Positions 53,898-62,841 of a stretch of 64,000 nt of DNA are shown here, in pieces. This DNA comes from Glaciihabitans sp. (GTDB lineage Bacteria; Actinomycetota; Actinomycetes; Actinomycetales; Microbacteriaceae). Each line of letters opens with the position of its first letter. Positions within the stretch are counted from its first letter, which is position 1. The stretch covers positions 41,895 through 105,894 of the forward strand of contig JAODMF010000002.1 of NCBI GenBank assembly GCA_025464095.1, in the 5' to 3' direction. A program made the translations under genes and the position numbers. Under the pieces are notes generated by a model, which ran no database searches, had not been told where the DNA came from, and was given only the letters and a program-made list of their open reading frames with translations.

Positions 53898-55295
53898 ATG
53901 GCCGCAGCGGAGCGATCTCTTGGGAGAAAGACACTCGTCACGTACGCGATCGGCTCGGTGGGTACCGGCGGTTTTGCAACGCTGCCCGGGCTCGTTCTCG
54001 TCTACTACTTGACGGACAGCCTCGGCATCGCAGCTATCGCGGCAGGCATCATTGTCACCGCGGCGAAGGTCTGGGACGTGATCATCGACCCGGTGATCGG
54101 CGCTCTCAGCGACCGCAGCCTTGCCCGCACGGGATCGCGGCGGCGCTTCATGGTGCTGGGCGGCGTGCTGCTGCCGGTGTTCTTCATCCTGACCTTCGTT
54201 GTGCCACACGGCCTGCCGCAGCTGGCCGCCGGCGGATGGGTATTCGTCGCGTTCGTGCTCACCGCGACCGCCTTCAGCCTGTTCCAGGTGCCATACATCG
54301 CCCTCCCGGCTGAGTTGACGGATGGCTACGAGCAGCGCACGCGACTGCTCTCGCTGCGCGTGGTCGTGCTCACGCTCGCGATCCTGCTTTTTGGCGCGGG
54401 CGGCCCGGCACTGCGGAGCCTCGGGGGCTCCAACGACTACCTGGGTTACCTGCTGATGGCGGTCGTCGCCGGGATCGTCATCGGTATCGGCATGCTGGTG
54501 TCCGCGCGCGTCGCGCCGCGGGTCGCTCCTGCGGCGTTTGTCGAGCCTCTCGAGAGCTCGCGGGCGGCCCTCATCGCGGAAAGGGTGTCACTCGCCGATG
54601 CGTACCGCGCCGGCATCGCGGTGCTGCGGCGCAGCCAGCCGTTCCGCGCGCTGCTGTTCACCTTCCTGTTGCAGGCACTCGCGACCGGGATGATGCTTGC
54701 CGGAGCGCAGTACGTCGCCACCTGGGTGCTGCAGAGCAGGGATGCGGTGACGTTTCTCTTTGTCGCGCTCATTGCCCCCGCCATCCTCTTCGCGCCGGTG
54801 TGGGCCCTGATCGCGCGCCGCATCGGCAAGGAGCGCGCGTTCGTGTTCGCAAGCGTCCTGTTCGCGGTTGCCGCGCTGTCGATGCTCGGTCTGATCGCGG
54901 CGCCGGGCGCGTGGGTGTACCTGCCGGTTGGGCTCGCCGGAGCGGCATACGCGGGGATGCAGTCGCTGCCGATGTCGATGCTGCCCGACGTCATCGCCCA
55001 CGATGCGCGCAGGCACGGCGGGGGATCAGCGGGCTCGTTCGGCGGCGTGTGGACCGCCGGCGAGACGACCGGTATGGCGCTCGGGTCGACGGCGTTGACC
55101 GTTGTACTGGCGATCACCGGCTACGTGGCATCCACATCGGCGCACGCGGTGGCGCAACCGACGAGCGCTCTCGCCGGGATCGTCATCTCATTCAGTGTGA
55201 TTCCCGCCGTGATTATCGCGGCCAGCCTGGTCTCGCTGGCTCGCTACCGGCTCCGCAAGGCCGACATCGACGAGTCGATTGCGGTCGCGGCATGA
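53898..55295 (+). CDS. MFS transporter, GPH (sugar:cation symporter-like) family
   Basis: The 465-residue carrier has about twelve helices. The N-terminus KTLVTYAIGSVGTGGFATLPGLVLVYYLTDSLGI and the loop VWDVIIDPVIGALSDRSLARTGSRRRFMVLGG are characteristic of MelB-like MFS_2 proteins, with D and R residues at the helix 2-3 loop. LPAELTDGYEQRTRLLSLRVV and LPMSMLPDVIAHDARRHGG are further family blocks. The substrate is unknown. The stop overlaps the start of the PLP enzyme gene by four bases, so the two work together, perhaps importing the compound that the enzyme breaks down. Confidence 0.88.
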   Translation: MAAAERSLGRKTLVTYAIGSVGTGGFATLPGLVLVYYLTDSLGIAAIAAGIIVTAAKVWDVIIDPVIGALSDRSLARTGSRRRFMVLGGVLLPVFFILTFVVPHGLPQLAAGGWVFVAFVLTATAFSLFQVPYIALPAELTDGYEQRTRLLSLRVVVLTLAILLFGAGGPALRSLGGSNDYLGYLLMAVVAGIVIGIGMLVSARVAPRVAPAAFVEPLESSRAALIAERVSLADAYRAGIAVLRRSQPFRALLFTFLLQALATGMMLAGAQYVATWVLQSRDAVTFLFVALIAPAILFAPVWALIARRIGKERAFVFASVLFAVAALSMLGLIAAPGAWVYLPVGLAGAAYAGMQSLPMSMLPDVIAHDARRHGGGSAGSFGGVWTAGETTGMALGSTALTVVLAITGYVASTSAHAVAQPTSALAGIVISFSVIPAVIIAASLVSLARYRLRKADIDESIAVAA

Positions 55296-56752
55296 ACCAG
55301 TTCCAGACGCCACCGGAGGAGATCCTCGCTCGCCTTCAGCAGCTTCGCAACGCGGACGCGCCGACGCATGGCGGCCACGTGCTCAGCTATGTCTACGACT
55401 CGGGCCTGGCCGAGATCGACGAGCTTGCCGCATCCGCGATTCGCATGGTCCAGCCGGTCAACGGGCTCGACCCGACGACCTTCAGCTCCGTCGCCGTGAT
55501 GGAGCACGAGGTGCTCGGCTTCGTGCGCTCGCTCCTGCACGGGGATACCGAGGTGGTCGGCAGCGTCACGACCGGCGGTACCGAGAGCTGCCTGCTTGCC
55601 GTGAAGACAGCACGGGACAACTGGCGTGCTCGGGGCGGAACGGGGCGACCTCGCCTGCTCGCGCCGACCACCGTGCACGCGGCGTTTCATAAGGCCGCGC
55701 ACTACCTCGACCTGGAGCTCGACCTGGTTCCCGTCGATCCGACGACCGGAACGCTGGATGCCGCAGCTCTCGCCGCTCGAATGGCGCCGGAGGTGGCCCT
55801 CGTCGTCGTCTCCGCGCCGTCGTACCCCTTCGCCGCGCTCGATCCGGTCGCCGAGGTGGCCGCCGAAGCGCTCGCGCGGGGCATCGACTGTCACGTGGAT
55901 GCCTGCATCGGCGGCTTGGTGCTGCCGTTCTGGGGGACACTGCCCGACTGGGACTTCCGGGTCGCCGGAGTAACCAGCATGAGCGCCGACCTGCACAAGT
56001 TCGGGTACGCCCCTAAGGGCGCATCCGTTCTCCTGCAGCGCGGACGCGATCGCCAGCGCACCCAGTACTTCGCGACGACGCAGTGGCCCGGGTACCCGGT
56101 GGTCAACCCGACCATGCTCGGCTCGAAGTCGGCCGGGGCGCTCGCAGCATCGTGGGCGATCGTGGAGGCGCTCGGTGAGCCGGGGTTCGCGAAGCTCGCG
56201 CGTTCCTGCGCGCTCTCGACCCTCGCCCTCATCGAGGTCATCGGCGATATCGAGGGCCTCCGCATCGTTGGCACGCCGGTCGGGCCGCTTCTGGCGGTCG
56301 CCACGGATGAATCGGTGCCCGCAGAGCGCCGCGTGGATCCGCACCACTGGGCCGACCAGGTGCGCGGAGCGGGCTGGCTGCTGCAGTTGCAGCCGGGACT
56401 CGCGCAGTCCGACGGAACACACCTGCCGCACACCACCCACCTGACCATCACGCCGGTTACCGAGTCGGTCCTGGCCGACCTCTCTGCAGCGCTCGTCGGT
56501 GCCGCCGACGCGGTGCGCGGCATCCCCGCGGTCTCGCCCGCTGAGGTGCTTGCAAGCCTGCCGGACCTGGGCGGCGGTGGTGCGCTCGACTCGACCAGCG
56601 CGTTCGAACTGCTCACCGCGCTCGGTCTCGGCGGCGACGGCGTGCTTCCCGACCGGATGGCGCCGCTGCTCGCGATCATGGAAGCGCTGCCCGCCCCGCT
56701 CACCGAGCGACTGCTCACCGAGCTGCTCGCGCGGCTCGTCGAGCCCCGCTGA
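55292..56752 (+). CDS. PLP-dependent enzyme, sphingosine-1-phosphate lyase-like
   Basis: The 486-residue group II decarboxylase-fold enzyme has THGGHVLSYVYDSGLAEIDELA and VGSVTTGGTESCLLAVKTARD. The PLP Lys lies in VTSMSADLHKFGYAPKGASVLL near residue 240, followed by QWPGYPVVNPTMLGSKSAGALAASW. The DLHKFGYAPKG form and the following pattern match the sphingosine-phosphate lyase branch better than glutamate decarboxylases. The reaction may be lysis of a phosphorylated amino alcohol, but bacterial members vary. The ATG overlaps the transporter stop (ATGA). The frame is open far upstream inside the transporter, but that part is not used. Confidence 0.85.
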   Translation: MNQFQTPPEEILARLQQLRNADAPTHGGHVLSYVYDSGLAEIDELAASAIRMVQPVNGLDPTTFSSVAVMEHEVLGFVRSLLHGDTEVVGSVTTGGTESCLLAVKTARDNWRARGGTGRPRLLAPTTVHAAFHKAAHYLDLELDLVPVDPTTGTLDAAALAARMAPEVALVVVSAPSYPFAALDPVAEVAAEALARGIDCHVDACIGGLVLPFWGTLPDWDFRVAGVTSMSADLHKFGYAPKGASVLLQRGRDRQRTQYFATTQWPGYPVVNPTMLGSKSAGALAASWAIVEALGEPGFAKLARSCALSTLALIEVIGDIEGLRIVGTPVGPLLAVATDESVPAERRVDPHHWADQVRGAGWLLQLQPGLAQSDGTHLPHTTHLTITPVTESVLADLSAALVGAADAVRGIPAVSPAEVLASLPDLGGGGALDSTSAFELLTALGLGGDGVLPDRMAPLLAIMEALPAPLTERLLTELLARLVEPR

Positions 56753-56789
56753 CGGTCAGGTGACGCTGACGCTCAGTTGTCGCTGAGGG

Positions 56790-57953
56790 TTAGCTGACGC
56801 TGAGGCCGAGCTTGCGGCCGGCCAGGCCGCGCTCGCGTACCGCGAGCGTCGCTGCCAGCGCGAGTATCGCCGCGGCCGCCGGGTCCTCCGGATGAGCCAG
56901 CACGACGGGTTCACCCGCGTCACCGCCCTCGCGCAGGGGCACGCTCAGCGGGATCGACGCCAGGAGGGGAACCGGCTGGTCATCCGTTGAGAGCCGCGCC
57001 GCGGCATCCGCCCCGCCGCCCGAGCCGAACAGCTGCAGGATCGAGCCGTCGGGTTGCGCCAGACCGGCCATGTTCTCGATGACACCGATCACCCGCTGGC
57101 CCGTCTGGCGAGCGACAAGCCCGCTGCGCTCGGCGACCTCGGCGGCTGCCGGTTGCGGTGTCGTCACCACGAGCACCTCCGACTGCGGCAGCAGCTGGCC
57201 GATCGAGATCGCGACATCGCCGGTCCCGGGCGGCAGGTCGAGCAGCAGGATGTCCAGGTCGCCGAAATAAACGTCTGTCAGGAACTGCTGGATCGTTCGA
57301 TGCAGCATCGGCCCCCGCCAGGAGACGGCGGTGTTCTGCGCCGCCTGCCCCGGACTCGGCGACGGGACGAACATCCCGATCGAGATCACCTTCACGTCGT
57401 GCGCGACGGGCGGCAGGATCATGTCGTTCACCTGCGTCGGCTTCACCCCGTCGATTCCGAGGATGCCGGGAATCGAAAAGCCGAACACGTCCGCGTCCAC
57501 GATGCCGACACGGAGCCCGCGCGCGGCGAGTGCGACGGCGAGGTTGGCGGTGAGCGTCGACTTGCCGACACCGCCCTTGCCGCTGGTGACCGCGTAGATC
57601 CGGGTGAGTGATTCCGGGCCGAACTGCAGGGTCTTGGGGCGTCCGCCGCGCAGCTTCTCGGTGAGGGCCGTGCGCTCCTCGCGGCTCATCACCGACACGG
57701 CGACCGTCGTCGAACGCACGCCGGGAACGGATGCCACGGCCTGGCTAACATCCCGCTCGATCGTGTCCGCCGCGGGGCATCCGATGATCGTCAGCTTGAG
57801 GTCGACGGTCGCCGCCCCCGCGTCGACGACGACGGCGCCGATCATGTCGAGCTCCGTGATGGGCCGCCGGATCTCCGGATCGATGACCCGGGCGAGCGCG
57901 ACTCGGATGCGCGCCTCGACCGCGCCTGCGGGCTCGGTCTCCGGCATGGTCAC
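56790..57953 (-). CDS. mrp: Mrp/ApbC/NBP35-type ATPase (Fe-S carrier family)
   Basis: The 387-residue protein has an N-terminal MIP18/DUF59 domain (RIRVALARVIDPEIRRPITELDMIGAV, LTIIGCPAADTIERDV). The P-loop ATPase follows (VTSGKGGVGKSTLTANLAVALAARG, DADVFGFSIPGILGI, LLLDLPPGTGDVAISIGQLLP). The usual CxxC for a bridging Fe-S cluster after VIENM is absent: here VIENMAGLAQPDGSILQLFG. The family loads Fe-S clusters; the missing Cys pair suggests a different role or mode. A GTG at 57953 overlaps the DUF1003 stop by four bases; an ATG lies two codons inside. Confidence 0.92.
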   Translation of the reverse strand: MTMPETEPAGAVEARIRVALARVIDPEIRRPITELDMIGAVVVDAGAATVDLKLTIIGCPAADTIERDVSQAVASVPGVRSTTVAVSVMSREERTALTEKLRGGRPKTLQFGPESLTRIYAVTSGKGGVGKSTLTANLAVALAARGLRVGIVDADVFGFSIPGILGIDGVKPTQVNDMILPPVAHDVKVISIGMFVPSPSPGQAAQNTAVSWRGPMLHRTIQQFLTDVYFGDLDILLLDLPPGTGDVAISIGQLLPQSEVLVVTTPQPAAAEVAERSGLVARQTGQRVIGVIENMAGLAQPDGSILQLFGSGGGADAAARLSTDDQPVPLLASIPLSVPLREGGDAGEPVVLAHPEDPAAAAILALAATLAVRERGLAGRKLGLSVS

Positions 57954-58471
57954 CCGGCCGCGTCCTTCTCGGACTTCTCGGATTTTTCCCTGTCGAGCTC
58001 CTCGAGCAGCGACCGCAGCTCGGCACGGATGAAGTCTTTGCTGGCGAGCTCCCTCATGGCGAGCCGCAGGGACACGATCTCGCGCGCAAGGTACTCGGTG
58101 TCATTCAGGTTGCGCTCGGCGCGCTGCCGGTCCTGCTCGATCTGCACCCGGTCGCGGTCGTCCTGCCGGTTCTGCGCGAGCAGGATGAGCGGCGCGGCAT
58201 ACGAGGCCTGGAGCGACAGGATCAGCGTGAGCGCCGTGAATCCGCGGTCGGACGAGTCGAATCGCCACGGGATCGGCGCCATGACGTTGTAGAGCAGCCA
58301 CACGATCGTGAACAGCGTGAGAGCGAAGAGGAACGTCGGCGTTCCCATCGCCCGCGCCACCCACTCCGTGAAGCGACCGAAGCGGTCTCGACTCTCGAAG
58401 CGCGGAACGAAGTTCTGGCGAAGGCCCTTGGGGGAGTCGAGACGGGATTCCGAGCGGCTAACGCGTGCCAT
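57950..58471 (-). CDS. DUF1003 membrane protein
   Basis: The 173-residue protein has the DUF1003 core of two membrane helices (TPTFLFALTLFTIVWLLYNVM and GFTALTLILSLQASYAAPLILLAQNRQDDRDR). A charged helical C-terminus follows (RNLNDTEYLAREIVSLRLAMRELASKDFIRAELRSLLEELDREK). The function is unknown. Genes run MgtE-like, DUF1003, mrp on the minus strand with 14- and 4-base overlaps. I recall this order as conserved in mycobacteria, which suggests a joint role linked to Mg2+ or metal balance. Confidence 0.9.
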   Translation of the reverse strand: MARVSRSESRLDSPKGLRQNFVPRFESRDRFGRFTEWVARAMGTPTFLFALTLFTIVWLLYNVMAPIPWRFDSSDRGFTALTLILSLQASYAAPLILLAQNRQDDRDRVQIEQDRQRAERNLNDTEYLAREIVSLRLAMRELASKDFIRAELRSLLEELDREKSEKSEKDAAG

Positions 58472-59777
58472 TTCCTGTCCTCCTTGCCTTTATCGGGATG
58501 GCTGCGGTCGATGTATCGCTGAATTGCGAGCGCGTATCGCTGTCATGGTCGGTACTTCGCCAGTCATCGGGAAGCAGGTAATCGAGGACGTCGTCAATGG
58601 TCACCACCCCGACCAGACGGCGGTTCTCATCAACAACGGGCACGGAGACGAGGTTGTAACTCGCGAGGATGCGCGACACCTCTGCCGCGCTCGTGTTGGC
58701 CATCACAGGCTCAAGCGACTGGTCGAGCAGGGTGCCGAGTCGTTCGTTTGGCGGGTAGCGCAGCATCCGCTGAAAATGCACCATTCCGAGGAACCGCCCG
58801 GTCGGCGGCTCGTAGGGCGGCAGGGTCACGCACACCGCGGCGCCGAGCGCGGGGGCCAACTCGTGTCGCCGGATGAGGGCGAGACCCTCGGCGACCGTCG
58901 CGTCCGCCGACACGATGATCGGCTCCGTGGTCATGAGTCCGCCCGCGGTGTCGGGAGCGTAGGAGAGGAGGAAGCGCACATCCTCCGCTTCCTCCGGCTC
59001 CATCAAGTCGAGCAGGGCCTCTCCCCGCTCGTCGCTGAGCTGGGCGATGAGGTCGGCGGCATCATCCGGCTGCATCTGGTCGAGCACGTCGGCCGCGCGC
59101 GCGTCGTCCAGCTTGTTCATGATGTCGACCTGGTCGTTCTCGGGCATCTCCTCGAGCACGTCGGCCAGGCGGTCATCCGACAGTTCTTCTGCCACCTCGA
59201 GCATGCGCTGCTCGGGCAGGTCGAGCATGGCGTTCGCGAGGTCGGCGGGCAGCAGGTCGGAGTAGCTCGCGATCAGCTGCTGGGCCGACTGCGCCTCGCC
59301 CACGGTGGAGGTCTCGGTGACCTCGTTCCAGTCGACGAACACGGTCGCGCCCTTGCCGAAGACGGATGCGGTCGCCTTCGGGCGACGGACGAACAGCTGG
59401 CTGACATCCCACTCGCCGGGCCCGACCTCTTCCATCGCGACATCCTCGATGGTGGCCTCGCCGGAGCGGTCGCGCAGCTTCACCTTGCGCCCGAGAATCT
59501 CCGCGATGACCCGAACCTCGCCGCCGCGCTGCTCGAAGCGGCGGAGGTTGATCAGGCCTGTCGTGATGATCTGGCCGGAGCCGATGCTGGTGACCCGACC
59601 GATGTTGAGAAAGACGAGCCGACGCCCGGGGACCTCGACGATGAGACCGACGACGCGGGGTGCATCCGTGTTGCGATAGACGACGAGAACGTCGCGAACC
59701 TTGCCGACCCGGTCGCCCGCGGGGTCGAAAACGGAGCACCCGGCCAGGCGGGCTACGAATACTCTCGTGGCGCTCAC
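58458..59777 (-). CDS. MgtE-like regulatory protein without membrane domain (PRC/MgtE_N/CBS)
   Basis: The 439-residue protein begins with a PRC-barrel-like part (FVARLAGCSVFDPAGDRVGKVRDVLVVY...RRLVFLNIGRVTSI). An MgtE N-terminal superhelix follows (SYSDLLPADLANAMLDLPEQRMLEVAEELSDDRLADVLEEM, then DARAADVLDQMQPDDAADLIAQL). Two CBS domains end it (AGGLMTTEPIIVSADATVAEGLALI, SLEPVMANTSAAEVSRILASYNLVSVPVVDENRRLVGVVTIDDVLDYL). The five-helix Mg2+ channel of MgtE is missing. It may sense Mg2+ or nucleotides and act on a partner such as the DUF1003 protein. The GTG at 59777 is supported by TACGCT seven bases upstream. Confidence 0.85.
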   Translation of the reverse strand: MSATRVFVARLAGCSVFDPAGDRVGKVRDVLVVYRNTDAPRVVGLIVEVPGRRLVFLNIGRVTSIGSGQIITTGLINLRRFEQRGGEVRVIAEILGRKVKLRDRSGEATIEDVAMEEVGPGEWDVSQLFVRRPKATASVFGKGATVFVDWNEVTETSTVGEAQSAQQLIASYSDLLPADLANAMLDLPEQRMLEVAEELSDDRLADVLEEMPENDQVDIMNKLDDARAADVLDQMQPDDAADLIAQLSDERGEALLDLMEPEEAEDVRFLLSYAPDTAGGLMTTEPIIVSADATVAEGLALIRRHELAPALGAAVCVTLPPYEPPTGRFLGMVHFQRMLRYPPNERLGTLLDQSLEPVMANTSAAEVSRILASYNLVSVPVVDENRRLVGVVTIDDVLDYLLPDDWRSTDHDSDTRSQFSDTSTAAIPIKARRTGNGTR

Positions 59778-59813
59778 GGGTACCAGCGTAGTCGGGCGTG
59801 GCACAATGAGTCC

Positions 59814-60308
59814 GTGACCAACCAGAGCCCCTTCGCGCGCACGCCGCAGCTGCAGCCGACCGTGCCGCGCGGTGACGCCCTCGGCACCTACGACACCTAT
59901 CTCGAAGCGCAGGGCGTCGTGGATCGCCTGGCAAAGGCCGACTTCGACGTCAAGCAGCTTTCCATCGTCGGCAACGACCTGAAGACGGTCGAGCGGGTCA
60001 CCGGCAAGCTGACCTGGGGCCGGGCGGCCGCTGCCGGAGCGGCCAGTGGCGCCTGGTTCGGATTGTTCGCCGGCGTGGTCTTCCTGATCTTCTCCCCGAC
60101 GCAGAACCTCGGCTTCGTCGCTGCCGCTGCGCTGATCGGCGCTGGCTTCGGGATGCTGTTCGGCATCGTCACCTACGCGATCAACCGCCGCCGCCGTGAC
60201 TTCACGTCGACCCACCAGGTGCTCGCGTCGAACTACCAGATCCTCATTTCGCCGGAACTGCTGGCGAATGCGCAACAGGCACTCGCGCGGGCATCAGCGG
60301 ACGAGTAG
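59814..60308 (+). CDS. General stress protein 17M-like domain membrane protein
   Basis: The 164-residue protein resembles actinobacterial proteins annotated from the general stress protein 17M-like domain. It has GDALGTYDTYLEAQGVVDRLAKADFDVKQLSIVGNDLKTVERVTGKLTWGRAAAAGAASGAWFGL, then two membrane helices (GAWFGLFAGVVFLIFSP and AAAALIGAGFGMLFGIVTYAI). The C-tail contains VLASNYQILISPELLANAQQ. It is divergent from the MgtE-like gene, 36 bases apart. The GTG at 59814 lies six bases after CACAAT, a possible leaderless -10. The function is unknown. Confidence 0.8.
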   Translation: MTNQSPFARTPQLQPTVPRGDALGTYDTYLEAQGVVDRLAKADFDVKQLSIVGNDLKTVERVTGKLTWGRAAAAGAASGAWFGLFAGVVFLIFSPTQNLGFVAAAALIGAGFGMLFGIVTYAINRRRRDFTSTHQVLASNYQILISPELLANAQQALARASADE

Positions 60309-60324
60309 ACCGCGCCGCCGAAAA

Positions 60325-61800
60325 CTAGCCGGCGAGCCACGCCTCCACGTCATCCGCCGTGCGCGGGATGCCGATCGACAGGTTCTCGGCGCCCGAAGCG
60401 GTCACGAGAATGTTGTCCTCGATCCGTACCCCAACACCGCGGTACTCCTCCGGAACGGTCAGGTCATCCGGCTGGAAGTACAAGCCGGGTTCGATGGTGA
60501 ACACCATGCCGGGCTCAAGGATGCCGTCGGCATAGAGGTCACGCCGCGCCTGGGCGCAGTCGTGAACGTCGATGCCGAGGTGGTGGCTTGTGCCGTGCAC
60601 CATGTAGCGGCGGTGGTACTGGTGCTCCGGCTCAAGCGATTCGTCCGCGCTGACCGGCAGGAGTCCCCACTCGGCCGTTCGCGCCGCGATCACCTTCATG
60701 GCCTCGGCGTGGATCTCCCGAAAACGGATGCCCGGCTTCACGATGGCGAATGCGGCATCCGCGGCCTCGCGCACGGCCTCATACACACGGCGCTGGATCG
60801 GGGTGAACGTGCCGCTGATGGGCAGGGTGCGGGTGATGTCGGCGGTGTAGAGGCTGTCGAGTTCGATACCGGCGTCGAGCAGGATCAGGTCGCCCGGCAC
60901 AACGGGACCGTCGTTGCGCGTCCAGTGCAGCACGCAGGCGTGCGGGCCGGATGCGGCGATCGTGTCGTACCCGACGGTGTTGCCCTCTGCGCGGGCGCGC
61001 CGGTTGAACGTGCCCTCGACGAGGCGTTCTCCGCGCTCGTGGGCCGTGATCTGCGGCAGGTCGGCGATTACGTCATCGAACCCGAGCCGGGTGGCCGCGA
61101 CAGCGCGGCGCATCTGCTCGATCTCGTACTCGTCTTTGACGAGCCGGAACTCGGAGAGGAACTCGGCAAGCTCGTCGTCCGCATCCTGTTCCAGCGCTTC
61201 GGTGTCCGCTGCGAGCAGCCGTCGCCCGTCGACCTGGTCGGTGACGTCACGGTCGCCCGAGCGCACGACCACGGTATCGGCGTCGACGCTGTCGATCACG
61301 TCGGAGAACGCGGCGAGGTTGCTCGTCGCTAATCCCAGGTCCGCGGCAACCTGCGCGAGGGAGGGGCGCGGGCCGGTCCAGAATTCGCCGATCTCCGGAT
61401 TCGCGTAGAACTCATTCGAGTCGCGGCCAGCGGCTTCGCGGAAGTAGAGCGTGGCCTCGTGGCCGTCGGACGTGGGCTCCAGCACCAGAACGCTGTCGGC
61501 GACGGCGTCGCTGCCCCAGCCCGTGAGGTGCGCGAAAGCGGAGTGCGGGCGGTAGGCGTAGTCGGTGTCGTTCGAGCGGACCTTTGCCGCGCCCGCGGGG
61601 ACGATCAGGCGCTTGCCCGGGAACCGCTCGGACAGCGAGCGCCGGCGAGCCGCGGCGTACGGTGCCTGCTCGCGGGGCTGGGGCAGGGCATCCGCCCTCT
61701 CCGCCCAGTTCGTGGAGATGTACGCCTGGAACGCGTCGGAGACCGGTGTGGTCGAACGGTTGGCGGTCGCGCGGGGAGCCTTCTCAGCAGAATCAGCCAT
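60325..61800 (-). CDS. pepP: Xaa-Pro aminopeptidase (aminopeptidase P)
   Basis: The 491-residue dimetal M24 peptidase removes an N-terminal residue before proline. The N-terminal aminopeptidase P domain (YAAARRRSLSERFPGKRLIVPAG, DTDYAYRPHSAFAHLTGW) is followed by the pita-bread domain. Metal ligands are in GDLILLDAGIELDSLYTADITRTLPISG (two Asp), MVHGTSHHLGIDVHD (His), FTIEPGLYF (Glu) and VGVRIEDNILVT (Glu). An extra N-terminal tail of about 25 residues is Ala/Thr-rich. It starts four bases after the stop of the EEP gene on the same strand, so they are co-transcribed. Confidence 0.93.
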   Translation of the reverse strand: MADSAEKAPRATANRSTTPVSDAFQAYISTNWAERADALPQPREQAPYAAARRRSLSERFPGKRLIVPAGAAKVRSNDTDYAYRPHSAFAHLTGWGSDAVADSVLVLEPTSDGHEATLYFREAAGRDSNEFYANPEIGEFWTGPRPSLAQVAADLGLATSNLAAFSDVIDSVDADTVVVRSGDRDVTDQVDGRRLLAADTEALEQDADDELAEFLSEFRLVKDEYEIEQMRRAVAATRLGFDDVIADLPQITAHERGERLVEGTFNRRARAEGNTVGYDTIAASGPHACVLHWTRNDGPVVPGDLILLDAGIELDSLYTADITRTLPISGTFTPIQRRVYEAVREAADAAFAIVKPGIRFREIHAEAMKVIAARTAEWGLLPVSADESLEPEHQYHRRYMVHGTSHHLGIDVHDCAQARRDLYADGILEPGMVFTIEPGLYFQPDDLTVPEEYRGVGVRIEDNILVTASGAENLSIGIPRTADDVEAWLAG

Positions 61801-61804
61801 TCAC

Positions 61805-62821
61805 CTATTGTCGCACCGCGAGGCGAACGAGGATCGGACGGTGATCGCTGCCCGTTCCATCCTCGCTCGTGAGCACCTTCATCCCGCGGGCGACCCAGTT
61901 CCGGGTGCTGAACACGTGGTCGATCTGTGTGCCCAGGACCGGTGGCAGCTGGCTGGGCCAGGTGCCGATGGCGGCAGAGTGCGTGGTGACGCCGGCATCC
62001 GTGCAATCGCCGAAGGTTGAGCCGGGCGTACGACTCGAGCCGTGGTTCAACTGGTCGACCGTCGCGTTGAAGTCGCCAGCCATGATCAGGTTCGGCGCGA
62101 CGCACTGCTGGGCGAGCCAGGTGAGGTCGGCACTCCAGTGGGTCATCTCGCTGATGGTCGGCGAGACCGCGTGAACCGCGACGATTGTCGGCAGCGCCGG
62201 GTTGTGGGGGCGCGCGATCACCGTGGGCAGGGTCGAGGTGTTGCCGCGCGTCTTGTCGACCGTGTAACGACCGAGCTTCTGGCTGATCAACAGGGTCGTC
62301 GAACGCGAGGGACTGATCACGTCGAAATGCCGGGAATATGCGTACATGGGATGACCGCTGGCCGCCATGAGCGCGGCGACCGCGTTGCCCGTGCCGCTCG
62401 TCGTCTCCGGCAGGACAACGATGTCGGCGCTGCTGGCCAGCGCGACCCGCGCAATCTCCTGCTGCCCGGGGGCGTTGCCGAGGGTGTTCCAGGACAGCAC
62501 CGTGAGGTCGCTCGACGTGGCCGCGGGCAGGGGTTTGCTGTCGAATCCGCGGGAGGTGAGCACCGCGAGGGTCAGCGCGCAGTAGACGACGAACAGGAGC
62601 GCGAGGGATCCCGTGAACCGCCGCGCGGAGGGAACCGCCACGGCGACCACCACCAGCACCACGGCGACTACGGCGGCGACACAGGCGGAGGCCGCGCGCA
62701 AGGAAACCAGCTGGGCTATGCCCAGCACGCGCTCGAGCGAGAACAGCTGCGGCCACAGCGCGACGAGCAAAAAGAGGCACACCAGCACCAGGACGGAGGC
62801 GGCAACAACTCGGCGGACCAT
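61805..62821 (-). CDS. Membrane-anchored endonuclease/exonuclease/phosphatase family protein
   Basis: The 338-residue protein has three N-terminal membrane helices (VVAASVLVLVCLFLLVALW, VAAVVAVVLVVVAVAV, LALLFVVYCALTLAVL), then an EEP domain facing outward. Active-site blocks are VLSWNTLGNAPGQQEIAR (Asn), IVVLPETTSG (Glu), IVAVHAVSP (His), LIMAGDFNATVDQL (Asp and Asn) and GSDHRPILVRL (Asp-His). Substrates in the family include nucleic acids, phospholipids and inositol phosphates. It is the first gene of a two-gene unit with pepP and is divergent from the PHP gene. Confidence 0.88.
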   Translation of the reverse strand: MVRRVVAASVLVLVCLFLLVALWPQLFSLERVLGIAQLVSLRAASACVAAVVAVVLVVVAVAVPSARRFTGSLALLFVVYCALTLAVLTSRGFDSKPLPAATSSDLTVLSWNTLGNAPGQQEIARVALASSADIVVLPETTSGTGNAVAALMAASGHPMYAYSRHFDVISPSRSTTLLISQKLGRYTVDKTRGNTSTLPTVIARPHNPALPTIVAVHAVSPTISEMTHWSADLTWLAQQCVAPNLIMAGDFNATVDQLNHGSSRTPGSTFGDCTDAGVTTHSAAIGTWPSQLPPVLGTQIDHVFSTRNWVARGMKVLTSEDGTGSDHRPILVRLAVRQ

Positions 62822-62841
62822 GCTCCCGCGAGCCTAGCCAA

